Notes: generated by a model not told the origin, from the sequence alone. 64,000 nt of DNA from Carnimonas bestiolae (GCF_051251125.1 NZ_JBPCZL010000008.1), one strand, 5' to 3'. Positions 47,944 through 57,177 are shown, counted from the first letter of the stretch. Made by a program: numbers and translations.

Positions 47944-50134
47944 GGGAGACCTCCTCATCCTTACCGCCGGATTCCGTATGCGTCTCGATATCTTCACGCA
48001 GGGACTTGAGTGCCATGTCGGCATCCATGTCCTTCACGTCAGTGACCGACAGCTCGGACGGTGCCAGCGGTTTCCACCACTCCTCGCCCGTGCTGTAGCT
48101 AGATGCCATGCGCTGCGCAATGTCCGCCACGTTTTTGGGCATATCCTCGGTGCTGTCCCGCATGGGCAAGGGCATTCTGATCTTCCACAACTTGCCGCCC
48201 TCCAACAGCGCAAACGCCTGCCCCTTGGGCAACTGCATCACGTCATTGGGCATGATCATTTCCACGGTCTCCGTGCCGATACGGTCGCCTGCAGAACTGG
48301 AAAAGTCCTGCTCGGAATCGACATTACCGCTTTCGCTCGCCATGGAGACATGCAGTCGCGTTGAAACAGACACCTTCTGTAGCTGATCGGTCAGAAGCTC
48401 GGCGGTCTTCTTCTCACGCACGCGCAGCATAATGAGGTTATTGAAGTTACCGACCACCTGTCCCGCCTTGGCCGAACTGCCGATACGGGCCTCGATGTCG
48501 GAAAGCGTCTGGGTGTAGGCCGTGACTTCGATACCGGCCCCACCGCCCTTGTTGACCAGAGGGATGAACTCATCGCCCATCAGCTCGTTAAACTCATCGC
48601 AGTGCAGACTAATGGCCGGTTTCTTGCCCGCCTCGCCAGTCGAACCCGGCAGGCCATCGTCCACACCAAACTTGTAGATATAGCCTGCCACCGACACGAT
48701 GTCGGCAAACATGGAGTTGCCCACCGCCTGGGCGACTTCGAAGTCGGACAGTGCGTCGAGGCCAACATAGACAATGCCGTTTTTGCGAATGATCTGTTGC
48801 CAGTCAATGATCGGCCGCTCGTCCTCGATGTCGTCATAATCCGGTGACAACAGCTCGGCGATTCGTCCACTGGTCAGCTTCTCCAGCAATGGCAAGAGGC
48901 TGGCCACGATCTTGTCGAAATAGGTCTTGTCATAACGAACCGCCGAAAGGAGCCCGTCCAATACAGGGTCATTCAGGTTCTCGCTGACTTCAGGGCGCTC
49001 CAGGTACATGACAATGGCAATCACCCTTTTGTGGCGGCCTTGCAGGTTGCGCGGCACGGCACCGGGTTTCTCGGGCTTGATCTGGCCCTCAATTTTGGTG
49101 ATTTCCTGATTAGATCCCGGCATCAGCCCTTCCAGGGTCCGGTTCACGTACTGAATCAACAGCGCATCAATGTTTACCACGTCCGACAAAATCTGGTTGT
49201 AGGTGGGCCGATTGCCGAGCGCATGACGGGCACGGGCCACGATGTTCACAAATCGCCAGGCAAACTCGCGGAACGCCGCACTGTTGCCCTCGCCGCTCAA
49301 CTGCCCCGTTACACGGGTAGCGACTTCTGACAGACGGCTAAAGCGCCCCACCGCGTTATAGCGACAGGATACTTCCGGCCAACCCAGGTGAAAGATATAA
49401 AACTCGTTCTCGCGCCCGGCGCGTTTGGCTTCGGTGTACATGCGCAGCATCAGCTCTGAATCCCCCTTGGGGTCAAAGCAGACAGTGACATTGCCACGAT
49501 GAATATCCTGGGTGATCAGGATTTCGGCCAGACGGGTCTTGCCCACGCGGGTGGTTCCTTCCACCAGTGTATGGCCAACACGTTCACCAATGGGCAGCCA
49601 GACGTCACGCTCCTTCCACTCCACCGCATGAATAGCCGGATTACCGCCCACCGGCGGCAAGGGACGTACCGGATTCAGGGGGCTGTTCCAACGCAACAGG
49701 TCAGCCAGATGAGACCCCCGGCGGTCCAGGGACTGCTCCAGCCGTCGAGCCCACTCATAAGCCCTGCTGGGGTTAACGTATTTTCGGGTCTCGGTTTGAC
49801 GCGCCTCATGAAGGCGCTGGGTGTGCATGGCTTCCCAGCGAAAGCCCTTGCCGAGCCACTGACTGCGCTTGCTGACAGGTATTTGGCGGCTTTTCATGCC
49901 GAAGTACGGCAAGCGGCGCATGTTGCGGCGGTAGCGCAGCACGGTCCACGCCTGCTGGCCTCGATACACACCGAAGGCCAAAAAGCCCGCAGCGGTCCCC
50001 CATCCCACGGACGGGGCCAGAGCGATAGACCAGGGTGCCCATAGGCAAAGCGCCGCACAGCCTAGGCACACAATGGTGGTGTTGATTTCGACAGCCGGTC
50101 GCAACAGCGACTCAACCGGATGGGTTTGGCTCAT
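47933..50134 (-). CDS. traD: Type IV coupling protein TraD (SXT/TOL subfamily, TIGR03743)
   Basis: A 733-residue protein. Two N-terminal membrane segments (~20-60). P-loop 'HTLVEGTTRVGKTRLAEILI' and a Walker B-like 'PAISLHCDEFNELMGDEFI' lie in the FtsK/HerA-type ATPase domain, with 'VTAYTQTLSDIEARIGSSAK' after them. It links the TraI-DNA complex to the secretion channel. The acidic C-terminus 'DMALKSLREDIETHTES' may contact the relaxosome. It overlaps the PcfJ-like gene by 4 bp. Confidence 0.94.
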   Translation of the reverse strand: MSQTHPVESLLRPAVEINTTIVCLGCAALCLWAPWSIALAPSVGWGTAAGFLAFGVYRGQQAWTVLRYRRNMRRLPYFGMKSRQIPVSKRSQWLGKGFRWEAMHTQRLHEARQTETRKYVNPSRAYEWARRLEQSLDRRGSHLADLLRWNSPLNPVRPLPPVGGNPAIHAVEWKERDVWLPIGERVGHTLVEGTTRVGKTRLAEILITQDIHRGNVTVCFDPKGDSELMLRMYTEAKRAGRENEFYIFHLGWPEVSCRYNAVGRFSRLSEVATRVTGQLSGEGNSAAFREFAWRFVNIVARARHALGNRPTYNQILSDVVNIDALLIQYVNRTLEGLMPGSNQEITKIEGQIKPEKPGAVPRNLQGRHKRVIAIVMYLERPEVSENLNDPVLDGLLSAVRYDKTYFDKIVASLLPLLEKLTSGRIAELLSPDYDDIEDERPIIDWQQIIRKNGIVYVGLDALSDFEVAQAVGNSMFADIVSVAGYIYKFGVDDGLPGSTGEAGKKPAISLHCDEFNELMGDEFIPLVNKGGGAGIEVTAYTQTLSDIEARIGSSAKAGQVVGNFNNLIMLRVREKKTAELLTDQLQKVSVSTRLHVSMASESGNVDSEQDFSSSAGDRIGTETVEMIMPNDVMQLPKGQAFALLEGGKLWKIRMPLPMRDSTEDMPKNVADIAQRMASSYSTGEEWWKPLAPSELSVTDVKDMDADMALKSLREDIETHTESGGKDEEVSHGE

Positions 50135-52008
50135 GAGGTGAGAGGCTCCTGTTCGGGTGATGCGGTGTGTTCAAGCAGTTGATTAAGTCGAGCGACCACC
50201 TGGTGGGCGAAGGTTTCCATCGCCCTGGAGGGCAGTGCATTGCAGGGACCATAGAGTTGATGCAACACCATGGATTCCCTCCGACCGCCTGCCACCACGG
50301 AAAGCCCTAGTGTGGCCTCTTCATTCGGCCTGGCGTTGTCATTTGCATGTGATGCCAGGTGGTAGACCTGATAGCTTCCTGCGACACAATTGTTGGCATA
50401 GCTCGCCACGCAGTGATGCATGTCACGCCCTTCACAATAGAGGGCGTAGGCATCGGTCAGGGCAATGGCGCCAAACGAATCGGTATCGAATCGCATGAGC
50501 GGAGCAGTCCACGACCTCTGACGGCGCTCTGCCTTGAATTGGGCTTCCTGTTGCTGCCGACGATCCTCATGCCAGGCATTCACATGTCGCATGATCGACG
50601 CCCAGTTCATGTTGGCTACAGGCAACGTTGGTTTCCCCGTATCAGGGTCAGACGTCTCTGTCGAAAACATCCAGTCACAGGCGCTATCCAGTCTGGCTAA
50701 CAACAAGCGCTTGTTACTTCTCATGGCGGCATACCCCTCTTCCGCCCAACTGACCAGGTGTGCCTCAATGCATCGTCTGGCAAGACTGGCCATGGGCTTT
50801 GAGTATGAAGCGATCGTGTTATCGGCCTGGCTTGCTGCCGTTGCCATTTCCTGCGCTTTTGGATAGGTCAGAATGCGCATCCCAACGTCGATGGCGAAGC
50901 ACTGTGTGGTGGGACGTCTGTCCTGGGGACGAATGGCGGAAAGCCAGGCCAACAATTGGTCGATATCGAAGTGCCCGGCATACATGTCGTAATACATTGG
51001 AGAATTGAAACCGCTGACCAGGGTTCGATGAGCGGCCGGTGAAAGCGACGCGAGAAAGCGAAAACTCGCCTTGGCTTTCATCCCGTTGAACATGCCCCTT
51101 TCAAGCCCCGGGCGGTGACAGCGAAACCGGCGACTGGAGACGGAAAAAAGATGCAGGTCGTGCCAGTAATCAGGATGAACCTCGCCGAGAAGCGGCAACC
51201 ATTGCGGACGCGTGGCCGCCACTTCGCGCAAGACGTGAAGCATCAACTGAACGTTCAGTACCTCTGAGAGGTTCAGCCGTTTGAAGCCAAAAATACGACG
51301 ACAAAACGACATGGCTTCACGGTCAATAATGTCATCCCATAACGCCTTGTTGAGGCACTTCATCGGTCCGACGCTACCGTGAAATTGCCGAAAATAACGA
51401 CTGGGTGACAACATGGCACGTAACGGCTCAAAAAGAGCGAGGGTTTTTCGTTGCTGAGCCTGGGTAGTCCTGTAACTTACAATCGACCCAAGCTCTACAG
51501 GCGTCGCCAGCAGAGCGGGGACAATACTACGGCCACCGATTCCACTATTCACCAACCCGCTGTTCCAACGCTTGTTGACGGCCTCGGTCAAACGCTTTTG
51601 GCATGCAGGAGGCAATGCGCTGGTAATTGCCTGTTGGGCGGCTGTAAAGACCGCTTTCATCACCTGATGAAAGGCTTTTTCCCACTCACGCTTGTATAAA
51701 AAATCACTGACGAATGGCCAAAGCTGAAAATCAGGACACACCTGCCTGTTCATGTGCGATACAGGTTGCCACTGATCGGTTTGATCAACGGTCAGCTGGC
51801 GGATATAACACCGGGTTTCCCCCTCTGCATCCCGGGTGAATTTCCAGTACCCCAAAATGATCTGCGACAACTGCCCGTCGGTGCGCTCACAACGAAAAAG
51901 GCGTGTCATGTCATGACACTGAATCCAGCGCCCCATCAGGTGCATGATGGCGTCCCATGCACCGGCCACTGTTCGAACAGGCTGCGTTGTTGTTGCTGGC
52001 AGTGTCAT
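50131..52008 (-). CDS. PcfJ-like protein inserted in the T4SS operon
   Basis: A 625-residue cytoplasmic protein. The C-terminal domain contains 'EGRDMHHCVASYANNCVAGS', matching the PcfJ-like family with its conserved C-M-(H)HCV core. The N-terminal ~400 residues are helical and unassigned. PcfJ-like proteins occur in Gram-positive conjugative plasmids and some ICEs, and their activity is not established. The gene sits between the PFL_4695 homologue (12 bp away) and traD (4-bp overlap), an interval that in many relatives holds no gene of this size. Confidence 0.75.
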   Translation of the reverse strand: MTLPATTTQPVRTVAGAWDAIMHLMGRWIQCHDMTRLFRCERTDGQLSQIILGYWKFTRDAEGETRCYIRQLTVDQTDQWQPVSHMNRQVCPDFQLWPFVSDFLYKREWEKAFHQVMKAVFTAAQQAITSALPPACQKRLTEAVNKRWNSGLVNSGIGGRSIVPALLATPVELGSIVSYRTTQAQQRKTLALFEPLRAMLSPSRYFRQFHGSVGPMKCLNKALWDDIIDREAMSFCRRIFGFKRLNLSEVLNVQLMLHVLREVAATRPQWLPLLGEVHPDYWHDLHLFSVSSRRFRCHRPGLERGMFNGMKAKASFRFLASLSPAAHRTLVSGFNSPMYYDMYAGHFDIDQLLAWLSAIRPQDRRPTTQCFAIDVGMRILTYPKAQEMATAASQADNTIASYSKPMASLARRCIEAHLVSWAEEGYAAMRSNKRLLLARLDSACDWMFSTETSDPDTGKPTLPVANMNWASIMRHVNAWHEDRRQQQEAQFKAERRQRSWTAPLMRFDTDSFGAIALTDAYALYCEGRDMHHCVASYANNCVAGSYQVYHLASHANDNARPNEEATLGLSVVAGGRRESMVLHQLYGPCNALPSRAMETFAHQVVARLNQLLEHTASPEQEPLTS

Positions 52009-52019
52009 CGCGCCCCTCC

Positions 52020-52574
52020 CTATTGCTGTAGTCCCGCTTCGGACACCAAAACCGGGTAATGGTTAAGGTGCAGCCGCTCGGCCAGGTCATCACCCTTCAC
52101 CGGGTGCATCTCAATGCCCTCACCCACCTGTCGCAGCGTATTCATGTCTGATGCGTTATCGACGTTAACCACCAGTCCCACCGCGTGCATGTCGCGCAGG
52201 GCATTACCCCGCTCACGCAACCACCGTTTGGATAGCGCATCATTGCCGACGATGAAAAAGGCCGGGAAACCGGCCGGCAGGTTCAATCGCTGGGTGGCCA
52301 CCCGACCTGGCGTCAACAGCTCGCTTTTGACCGGCAGCATGTCGGCCTCGGTGGCTTTTTGCGGCGTTGCCGCCGCCGGGGCCTGGTCGGCGTCATCCAC
52401 ACCGGAGCCGGAAATCGCCACAAACCAGGGGCGCGCCGGTTCGCCCCCGTGATCGGCCACCACCTCAAGCTGTGGCATTCCAGGCGGGCGCGTGTAACTT
52501 TCTGCTGCCGCTTGAGTGGTGTTCATGGCCATGAGAGCGAAGACTCCCACCGCCAGAGGAAGAAAACGGTTCAT
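52020..52574 (-). CDS. ICE protein, PFL_4695 family (TIGR03765)
   Basis: A 184-residue exported protein with signal peptide 'FLPLAVGVFALMAMNTTQAAA'. The family pattern 'SRWLRERGNALRDMHAVGL'-like region is seen here as 'KRWLRERGNALRDMHAVGLV', followed by 'NLNH/LHLNHYPVLVSEAGLQQ' at the C-terminus. Predicted periplasmic and of unknown activity. It is always next to the transglycosylase and TraD. ATGA overlap with the transglycosylase gene. Confidence 0.85.
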   Translation of the reverse strand: MNRFLPLAVGVFALMAMNTTQAAAESYTRPPGMPQLEVVADHGGEPARPWFVAISGSGVDDADQAPAAATPQKATEADMLPVKSELLTPGRVATQRLNLPAGFPAFFIVGNDALSKRWLRERGNALRDMHAVGLVVNVDNASDMNTLRQVGEGIEMHPVKGDDLAERLHLNHYPVLVSEAGLQQ

Positions 52575-53344
52575 CGCGTGGCAATCTCCTGAATTAGGTT
52601 ACGACGCGCCGTGGGCGTTACCCAGGTCACGTCTTCGGAATGGGAGGGAGTAGCCGCCGTTCTGTCTGCTCGGGCGTCAGGCACTATCCAGGTCAAGGTA
52701 GGGCCCGTTGACCGAGAGGCAGTGGGAGCAGTGGCCGGTTGATGCGTTGATGAGCGCACATGACGGGCCACCATGAGGCGATCACCCGCGTGCAGTGACC
52801 GCATTTCCCTATCCACGATGCGACGGTAGCGGGCAGCCTCACGGCCACCTGCCGGGTAGTGATATCGCCCGGCCGCGATCATCCAGTCGCCCCCCGACTG
52901 GTCGTAATGGCCCCGAATAATCTTCGCGGCCTCATCGAGATTGGCGTAGGGGTTAAGTCCATCGCAGGGATTGGCAAAGCGCTTGCCCGGTCCAAACACA
53001 TGGGGCTGCCAGCGCACATTCAATTGGGCGATGCCCACATCCACAATACGGGTTGTCTTGAGCGCCTGAACCAGCGCCTGGCAGGCGTCAGTCCGGCTAT
53101 CAAATCGCAGGCCCTTCCCGGCCACATTGAGCGTCCAGGGCCAGGGGCGGCGGCGATCATCCATCTGCAAGACCGATTCGGCACTGGCAACGCCATAGAG
53201 AATGGCGGGGGGAATGCCATGACGATTCGCCGCTGTCAAATACGCTGACGGTATGTCTGTCGGAGAAGCCTGCGCGAATAGCGACATCACCAGCGCGCCG
53301 CTGCCCAGTCCCCACCTCAATGCCCACCGCCACCCGTATTTCAT
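52571..53344 (-). CDS. Lytic transglycosylase (VirB1-like)
   Basis: A 257-residue exported protein. After the signal 'GLGSGALVMSLFAQA' comes a soluble lytic transglycosylase (SLT) fold with the catalytic Glu in 'AILYGVASAESVLQ' and 'RIVDVGIAQLNVRWQPHVF', and 'NPYANLDEAAKIIRGHYDQ' closing the domain. It opens peptidoglycan for the secretion channel. The C-terminal ~70 residues are Thr/Ala-rich and disordered. It overlaps the next gene by 4 bp. Confidence 0.92.
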   Translation of the reverse strand: MKYGWRWALRWGLGSGALVMSLFAQASPTDIPSAYLTAANRHGIPPAILYGVASAESVLQMDDRRRPWPWTLNVAGKGLRFDSRTDACQALVQALKTTRIVDVGIAQLNVRWQPHVFGPGKRFANPCDGLNPYANLDEAAKIIRGHYDQSGGDWMIAAGRYHYPAGGREAARYRRIVDREMRSLHAGDRLMVARHVRSSTHQPATAPTASRSTGPTLTWIVPDARADRTAATPSHSEDVTWVTPTARRNLIQEIATR

Positions 53345-53346
53345 GG

Positions 53347-54111
53347 TCAGTTCCGGGGCGCGACGCGCGGTAGTTCGGACGGCGCGATGTTCAGCGTCTT
53401 GCCCGCATGGTTAAGGGTGATATCTCCACTGGACACCCGTTTGGGCGGGATACCCACACGGGCTGCCCACTGACGAATCTTGCCATCATCGCCGTCGGCA
53501 TCCGTCACCCAGATATCCATGCCCACCTGCTGCGACAGCAACTGCTTGACCGTGCTGTCACAGTCGGCGCAACCAGCGGTGGCGACCACCACATTCATGC
53601 GGGAAGGTCTGCGGGCCGTATTAAACACCGATGAGGTCGTCGCGCCGGAGGCCGACTGACCGAAGGGATTGCCCGCCTGGCTGGTCCCTGTATGTTTGCC
53701 CTTCGTCGTGAACGGATTGACCCGCTGCGCATCGGGGTACATTTCCTTCCAGGCTTCGTCATAAGCGCGCTGGAAGGCCAATTCCTGAGTCACACGCGCC
53801 CGCTCGGCCTTGACCGCCATACGCGCGTATTTGGCACGTTCAGCATCGGAACGGGCGTTCAGCCCCAGTGCGGTAATGGGATCAATGTCAGGCGACCATT
53901 TGCCCCGTGGTCCCTGCATGATGCTCTCGTACCGGTCATAGTCCTCTTTGGAGAGCCCCCAGGCTTTGGCCGTCTGCTGGGCATCCTGCGTCATCGCAGA
54001 CGACTGCGTAGCAGAGTGGGCCGTGGTGGTTTTATGGGTTTGGGCCATCGCGCCCTGGCTTACCACCAACGTGCCCATCAAAAGGGCCAGGGTAGGCAAA
54101 CGAAACATCAT
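53347..54111 (-). CDS. ICE protein, PFL_4693 family (TIGR03759)
   Basis: A 254-residue exported protein with signal 'LALLMGTLVVSQGAMAQ'. The family signature 'KAWGLSKEDYDRYESIMQGP', 'RGKWSPDIDPITALGLNARS' and 'ERARVTQELAFQRAYDEAW' is clear. The C-terminal part has a thioredoxin-like 'VVVATAGCADCDSTVKQLLS' (C-x-x-C) that may act in redox or binding. Function in transfer unknown; periplasmic. Confidence 0.87.
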   Translation of the reverse strand: MMFRLPTLALLMGTLVVSQGAMAQTHKTTTAHSATQSSAMTQDAQQTAKAWGLSKEDYDRYESIMQGPRGKWSPDIDPITALGLNARSDAERAKYARMAVKAERARVTQELAFQRAYDEAWKEMYPDAQRVNPFTTKGKHTGTSQAGNPFGQSASGATTSSVFNTARRPSRMNVVVATAGCADCDSTVKQLLSQQVGMDIWVTDADGDDGKIRQWAARVGIPPKRVSSGDITLNHAGKTLNIAPSELPRVAPRN

Positions 54112-54115
54112 GCGA

Positions 54116-54802
54116 CTACTCCTTCACCATGACGGGGACGTGACGACCGTTGACCGAGAACACACCGCCTCGGGCGGTAATGTGCTCAAGCGTCCAGCTT
54201 CCCAGCGACTGACCGGGCTGAATCAGCTTCACGCGATCAAGGCCCTGGGCCGTCGCTGCCTTGTCGGCAACGGCCAGGAAGGTCTGACCGCCCCGCCCTT
54301 CCACCCCTAACACCGAGAACATCGGTGTCGGCGCAGCGGCAGGACGACGCTTCACAGACGCTTGCGCCGGTTTGGGCCGAGCCGCCTGAGTCTTTTTCTC
54401 CAAACGGCTCACTTGCGCCTGTAGCGCCGTCAGCCGTTGTTGCGAGCCATCGGATAGCTCCCTGACGTCCTGTTCCAGTGCATCGAGACGTGCTTCGGCA
54501 TTGCCCTCATCGGTATCAGCGGCCTTCTCGGCCAGCGCGGTTACCTGCACATTGAGATTTTTGAGCGCGTCCTGTTGCTGCGCGAGCTGTGACGACAGCT
54601 GGTCAATGCTCGATGCATTTTCAGACGACTGTTGCACCTGTTTTTCAAGCTGCTCGACACGCTCTGAAAGCGTGGGTCCCTGGGGGGCTTTTTTCTGATC
54701 GCTGTCACCACAAGCGGAGAGCAAGAGCGTCATCGGCATGATCATGGCCAACCCCAGGGTGGCGGTACGAACACGACGCGATGACCGAATTAGCGCACTC
54801 AT
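54116..54802 (-). CDS. Coiled-coil lipoprotein of the pilL operon
   Basis: A 228-residue protein with a lipobox signal 'MIMPMTLLLSACGDSDQK' (LSA-C). A heptad coiled coil spans ~35-115 ('LSERVEQLEKQVQQSSENAS'). A basic linker and a small C-terminal domain 'PMFSVLGVEGRGGQTFLAVA' follow. The last domain resembles the PilL/PilM C-terminal region found at this place in related islands, suggesting an outer-membrane partner of PilL. It overlaps pilL by 4 bp. Confidence 0.65.
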   Translation of the reverse strand: MSALIRSSRRVRTATLGLAMIMPMTLLLSACGDSDQKKAPQGPTLSERVEQLEKQVQQSSENASSIDQLSSQLAQQQDALKNLNVQVTALAEKAADTDEGNAEARLDALEQDVRELSDGSQQRLTALQAQVSRLEKKTQAARPKPAQASVKRRPAAAPTPMFSVLGVEGRGGQTFLAVADKAATAQGLDRVKLIQPGQSLGSWTLEHITARGGVFSVNGRHVPVMVKE

Positions 54803-55725
54803 TGAGCATCCTCCAACGGTGTGGTGTGGGCAGACCCCGGCATCAACCAGCTTTCATCCTGAGAGGACTTCTGATCAGTGGGTTTGTCTGATTGATGGCC
54901 ACTGTTGCCACCGTCGGCGCTGCTGGTTAAATCAGTCGCCGGTGGCGTGATGATGACGTTCTGATTGGGATGGGCGATGTCGTCATGACGATCAACGTAG
55001 GTTTGATCGCGCACGACATAGCAGAAGTTGCGCGCGATGGGGTCGGCCTGTAGCACAAAGGCGGGTCCGGCGAGTATCTGCATGGCTTCGCGCAGCGGCA
55101 TCGGTCCCAACTGATAATGAGCAGCGGGCAGCGGCAGGCCATACAGAATTTGCTGAGGGCGGCTGGCGGGCGGACAGAGGCCATAACCGGTGCCACGCAG
55201 TACGTAGTCCATGGCATCCTTGACGGTCGCCCGATCACTGTCGGGAATCTGCAGATTGATGATCTGTTCCAGCAGATCATGCTGTCCTCGGGTCGCCTGA
55301 GTGGACACCAGTGAATAGCGACTGCCCTGCATGACGGGAATCCCCATGCTCCCCTCGTGTGCGCTGGCATCGTGACGGGCGCTCACGTTATGCGTCGGTT
55401 GGTCCTTGCCGGTAACAATGTAGCGAGCCAGCCCGTCCGGTACGGGCTCCCTGACACCCTCCACAGGCGAGGATGACGTGTCATCATCGGCATCCACCGT
55501 GGCTTCCTGGTCGGTACCATTACGCTCGACCAGCTGGTCCATGGGCGTCACATCAACGTCTTTCGGGGAAACGGTATCCTTCACCACCACTGCAGCTGAA
55601 TCAGGATACTGCTGTTCAAGGGCTGCCGATTGCTCGGCGGGGGTTGGGGGTTTCGGTGGTTGACTGCCACACCCGGCCAGGAGTGCAACTGGAAAACCTA
55701 CTGTCAGAAGTGAAAGGTTTTTCAT
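54799..55725 (-). CDS. pilL: PilL-like outer-membrane lipoprotein (TIGR03748 family)
   Basis: A 308-residue protein from ATG 55725 with lipobox 'SLLTVGFPVALLAGCGSQ' (LAG-C). The C-terminal half contains 'DSDRATVKDAMDYVLRGTGY' and 'PLREAMQILAGPAFVLQADP', the secretin N1-like fold of PilL_N. In PFGI-1/SPI-7-type islands PilL starts the transfer operon and relates to the conjugative type IV pilus or outer-membrane channel. Here it is the first gene of the first T4SS operon, and no other pil genes are visible in the window. Confidence 0.85.
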   Translation of the reverse strand: MKNLSLLTVGFPVALLAGCGSQPPKPPTPAEQSAALEQQYPDSAAVVVKDTVSPKDVDVTPMDQLVERNGTDQEATVDADDDTSSSPVEGVREPVPDGLARYIVTGKDQPTHNVSARHDASAHEGSMGIPVMQGSRYSLVSTQATRGQHDLLEQIINLQIPDSDRATVKDAMDYVLRGTGYGLCPPASRPQQILYGLPLPAAHYQLGPMPLREAMQILAGPAFVLQADPIARNFCYVVRDQTYVDRHDDIAHPNQNVIITPPATDLTSSADGGNSGHQSDKPTDQKSSQDESWLMPGSAHTTPLEDAQ

Positions 55726-55746
55726 GTGAAATCTCGCGCAAGTCGT

Positions 55747-55766
55747 CTGAACGTTCAGGTGTTCAG
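55747..55766. promoter_or_regulatory. Palindromic operator candidate upstream of pilL
   Basis: CTGAACGTTCAG (55747-55758) is a perfect 12-bp palindrome, followed two bases later by a third half-site GTTCAG. It is 20-40 bp before the pilL ATG. A similar GTTCAGG-TTTCAGG pair lies inside each 110-bp repeat at 63781. Confidence 0.55.
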
Positions 55767-55847
55767 GCTGCGCGAAGGGGCGTCCATCGGGTAGGAAAAA
55801 TATTAAATGCAATCGGAAGGGATTTACGCTGCAGCATACAGAACAAA

Positions 55848-55876
55848 AAAACCTCCCCACGCGAACGTGGAGAGGC
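55848..55876 (-). terminator. Terminator after the gene at 55900
   Basis: Minus-strand CCTCTCCACG-TTCG-CGTGGGGAGG followed by seven T residues. It separates the small-gene block from pilL. Confidence 0.93.
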
Positions 55877-55899
55877 TTGAGTATTGTGACATCATGCTG

Positions 55900-56331
55900 T
55901 TAATCGGTGATCCCAACATGGCGGAAGTCACACCCCCAATACTCCGCACAGTATTGCAGCGCAGCTGCAAAACTGTCGGCATCATGAAGGCATTCCGCCA
56001 GGTTGTCATGGTTGCGTCGATAGACGCTCCAGCAGTTAAATTCTGACCGGAACCCGACTTCCAGGAATGCCTGGCCGTCGTTCGTGCCCACTTTCATGTC
56101 ACCGTTGATGGCGTTGTCACTGGGGATGACCAGCCAGCGGCGTGTTTGAGACGTCACCGGTACCTGGCGACGATCAATAATGGCCTGAGCCAGTTTCCCC
56201 GCCAGGGCCAGCACATCCACTGACGTGGTATCCGGGTCTCGCTGAACTACCTGCTCGATCAACATATTGAGTTCCGAATAGGTCACATCCAGGCTGTAGT
56301 GTACTTCGGGTGAAGTGTTGTCGTGACTCAT
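55900..56331 (-). CDS. Hypothetical ICE protein
   Basis: A 143-residue soluble, acidic protein from ATG 56331 (AAGGAA upstream). It is helical in the first 50 residues ('LAGKLAQAIIDRRQVP'), then mixed ('AFLEVGFRSEFNCWSVYRRN', 'ALQYCAEYWGCDFRHV'). No family recognised. It follows the gene at 56413 by ~80 bp and probably shares its transcript. A CCCATCGGG hairpin and a GATGA/TCATC pairing at the start codon suggest translational control like the other leaders. Confidence 0.55.
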   Translation of the reverse strand: MSHDNTSPEVHYSLDVTYSELNMLIEQVVQRDPDTTSVDVLALAGKLAQAIIDRRQVPVTSQTRRWLVIPSDNAINGDMKVGTNDGQAFLEVGFRSEFNCWSVYRRNHDNLAECLHDADSFAAALQYCAEYWGCDFRHVGITD

Positions 56332-56395
56332 GATGAAATTCCTTGTCTGAAAGATCATCGGAGCCTCCCCCATCGGGAAAAGCCCCGATGGGAGT
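56332..56395 (-). promoter_or_regulatory. Switch-type leader of the gene at 55900
   Basis: Minus-strand CCCATCGGG pairs with CCCGATGGG. CATCGG can instead pair with CCGATG further on, and GATGA pairs with TCATC next to the start. No T-run is present, so this version would act only on translation. Confidence 0.5.
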
Positions 56396-56412
56396 GAAAA
56401 AAATGACGCCTG

Positions 56413-56934
56413 TTATTTCTGCAACGACTGTGTGTTCTCGTCCAACTGCTGATTAATCAGCCAGCGAGCCTGTTTGAGTGCCGGATGGTGTTGATACATC
56501 ACCGTTTGGCACGCCTCGAAGTGATCAATCATCCATTGCCCGAGAGGTTCCGCGACATCGTGGACCCACACACCATGCCAGTAGTCTTGGACGTCAGGTT
56601 CGGCGTAAATGGCATCCACAAATCCCGCGTAGGTAATCACCCAGTCAATCAGGCCATCTTCACATAGCCCGTGACGGTCACAGACCGCTTTGAAGTTGTC
56701 GCTCTGCCTGGCCCCCAGGGCTAGATAGGCAACGGTCATCAGATCAGGCTCGGCAGAAGGCGCTAGCGTGTTGAGCTTGTCCAGCAAGGAATCAAGCCCC
56801 GGTTTCGCGTAGTCGTTGGTGTCACAGTACGTCACCGCAATACCAAGTCGCAGCTTCAACAACTCATCGTCGCTGAGTTCTATGGCATAGCGTCTCGGTT
56901 CGTGTGAACCAGGTCGAGAGGTAAGAGGTTTCAT
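56413..56934 (-). CDS. Hypothetical ICE protein
   Basis: A 173-residue soluble protein starting at ATG 56934 with AAGGAAA upstream. The N-terminal 'RRYAIELSDDELLKLRLGIA' is followed by helical, aromatic-rich sequence ('DLMTVAYLALGARQSDNFKA', 'QDYWHGVWVHDVAEPLGQW'). No family recognised. It belongs to the block of small leader-controlled genes between the replication and transfer modules. Confidence 0.55.
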   Translation of the reverse strand: MKPLTSRPGSHEPRRYAIELSDDELLKLRLGIAVTYCDTNDYAKPGLDSLLDKLNTLAPSAEPDLMTVAYLALGARQSDNFKAVCDRHGLCEDGLIDWVITYAGFVDAIYAEPDVQDYWHGVWVHDVAEPLGQWMIDHFEACQTVMYQHHPALKQARWLINQQLDENTQSLQK

Positions 56935-57105
56935 GGTGGTTTCCTTCACATAGAGAAAACCCGCTGAAACACACTCCCCGCAGGGGCAATGTGCCCCAGC
57001 GGGTAGAGTTGAAGAGATGGTAGTTGGACCGCCTGACGGTTGGTCATCCGCGCATAGCCCGGCAGCAGGCCTGGATTAAAGCCAGGCGGACCAGGCACCC
57101 ATCCT
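56935..57105 (-). promoter_or_regulatory. Structured leader of the gene at 56413
   Basis: The downstream part repeats the switch: CCCGC..GGGGC pairs with GCCCC..GCGGG locally, or CCCGCTG pairs with CAGCGGG followed by TTTTC, and GTTTC pairs with GAAAC at the ribosome site. Upstream (57060-57100) GCCTGG/CCAGGC forms another hairpin. Sequences differ from leaders A-E but the pairing order is equal. Confidence 0.6.
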
Positions 57106-57177
57106 ATGTTGAAACAGCAGCTGTTACCAATGCCCTTCGATCAAAGGACGAAAGGTGAGATACACGCAGTAGAAGCG

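Noticed and set aside
48391..48573. Frames within traD on both strands
   Set aside because: Arg/Ser-rich shadow translations of the TraD coding sequence.
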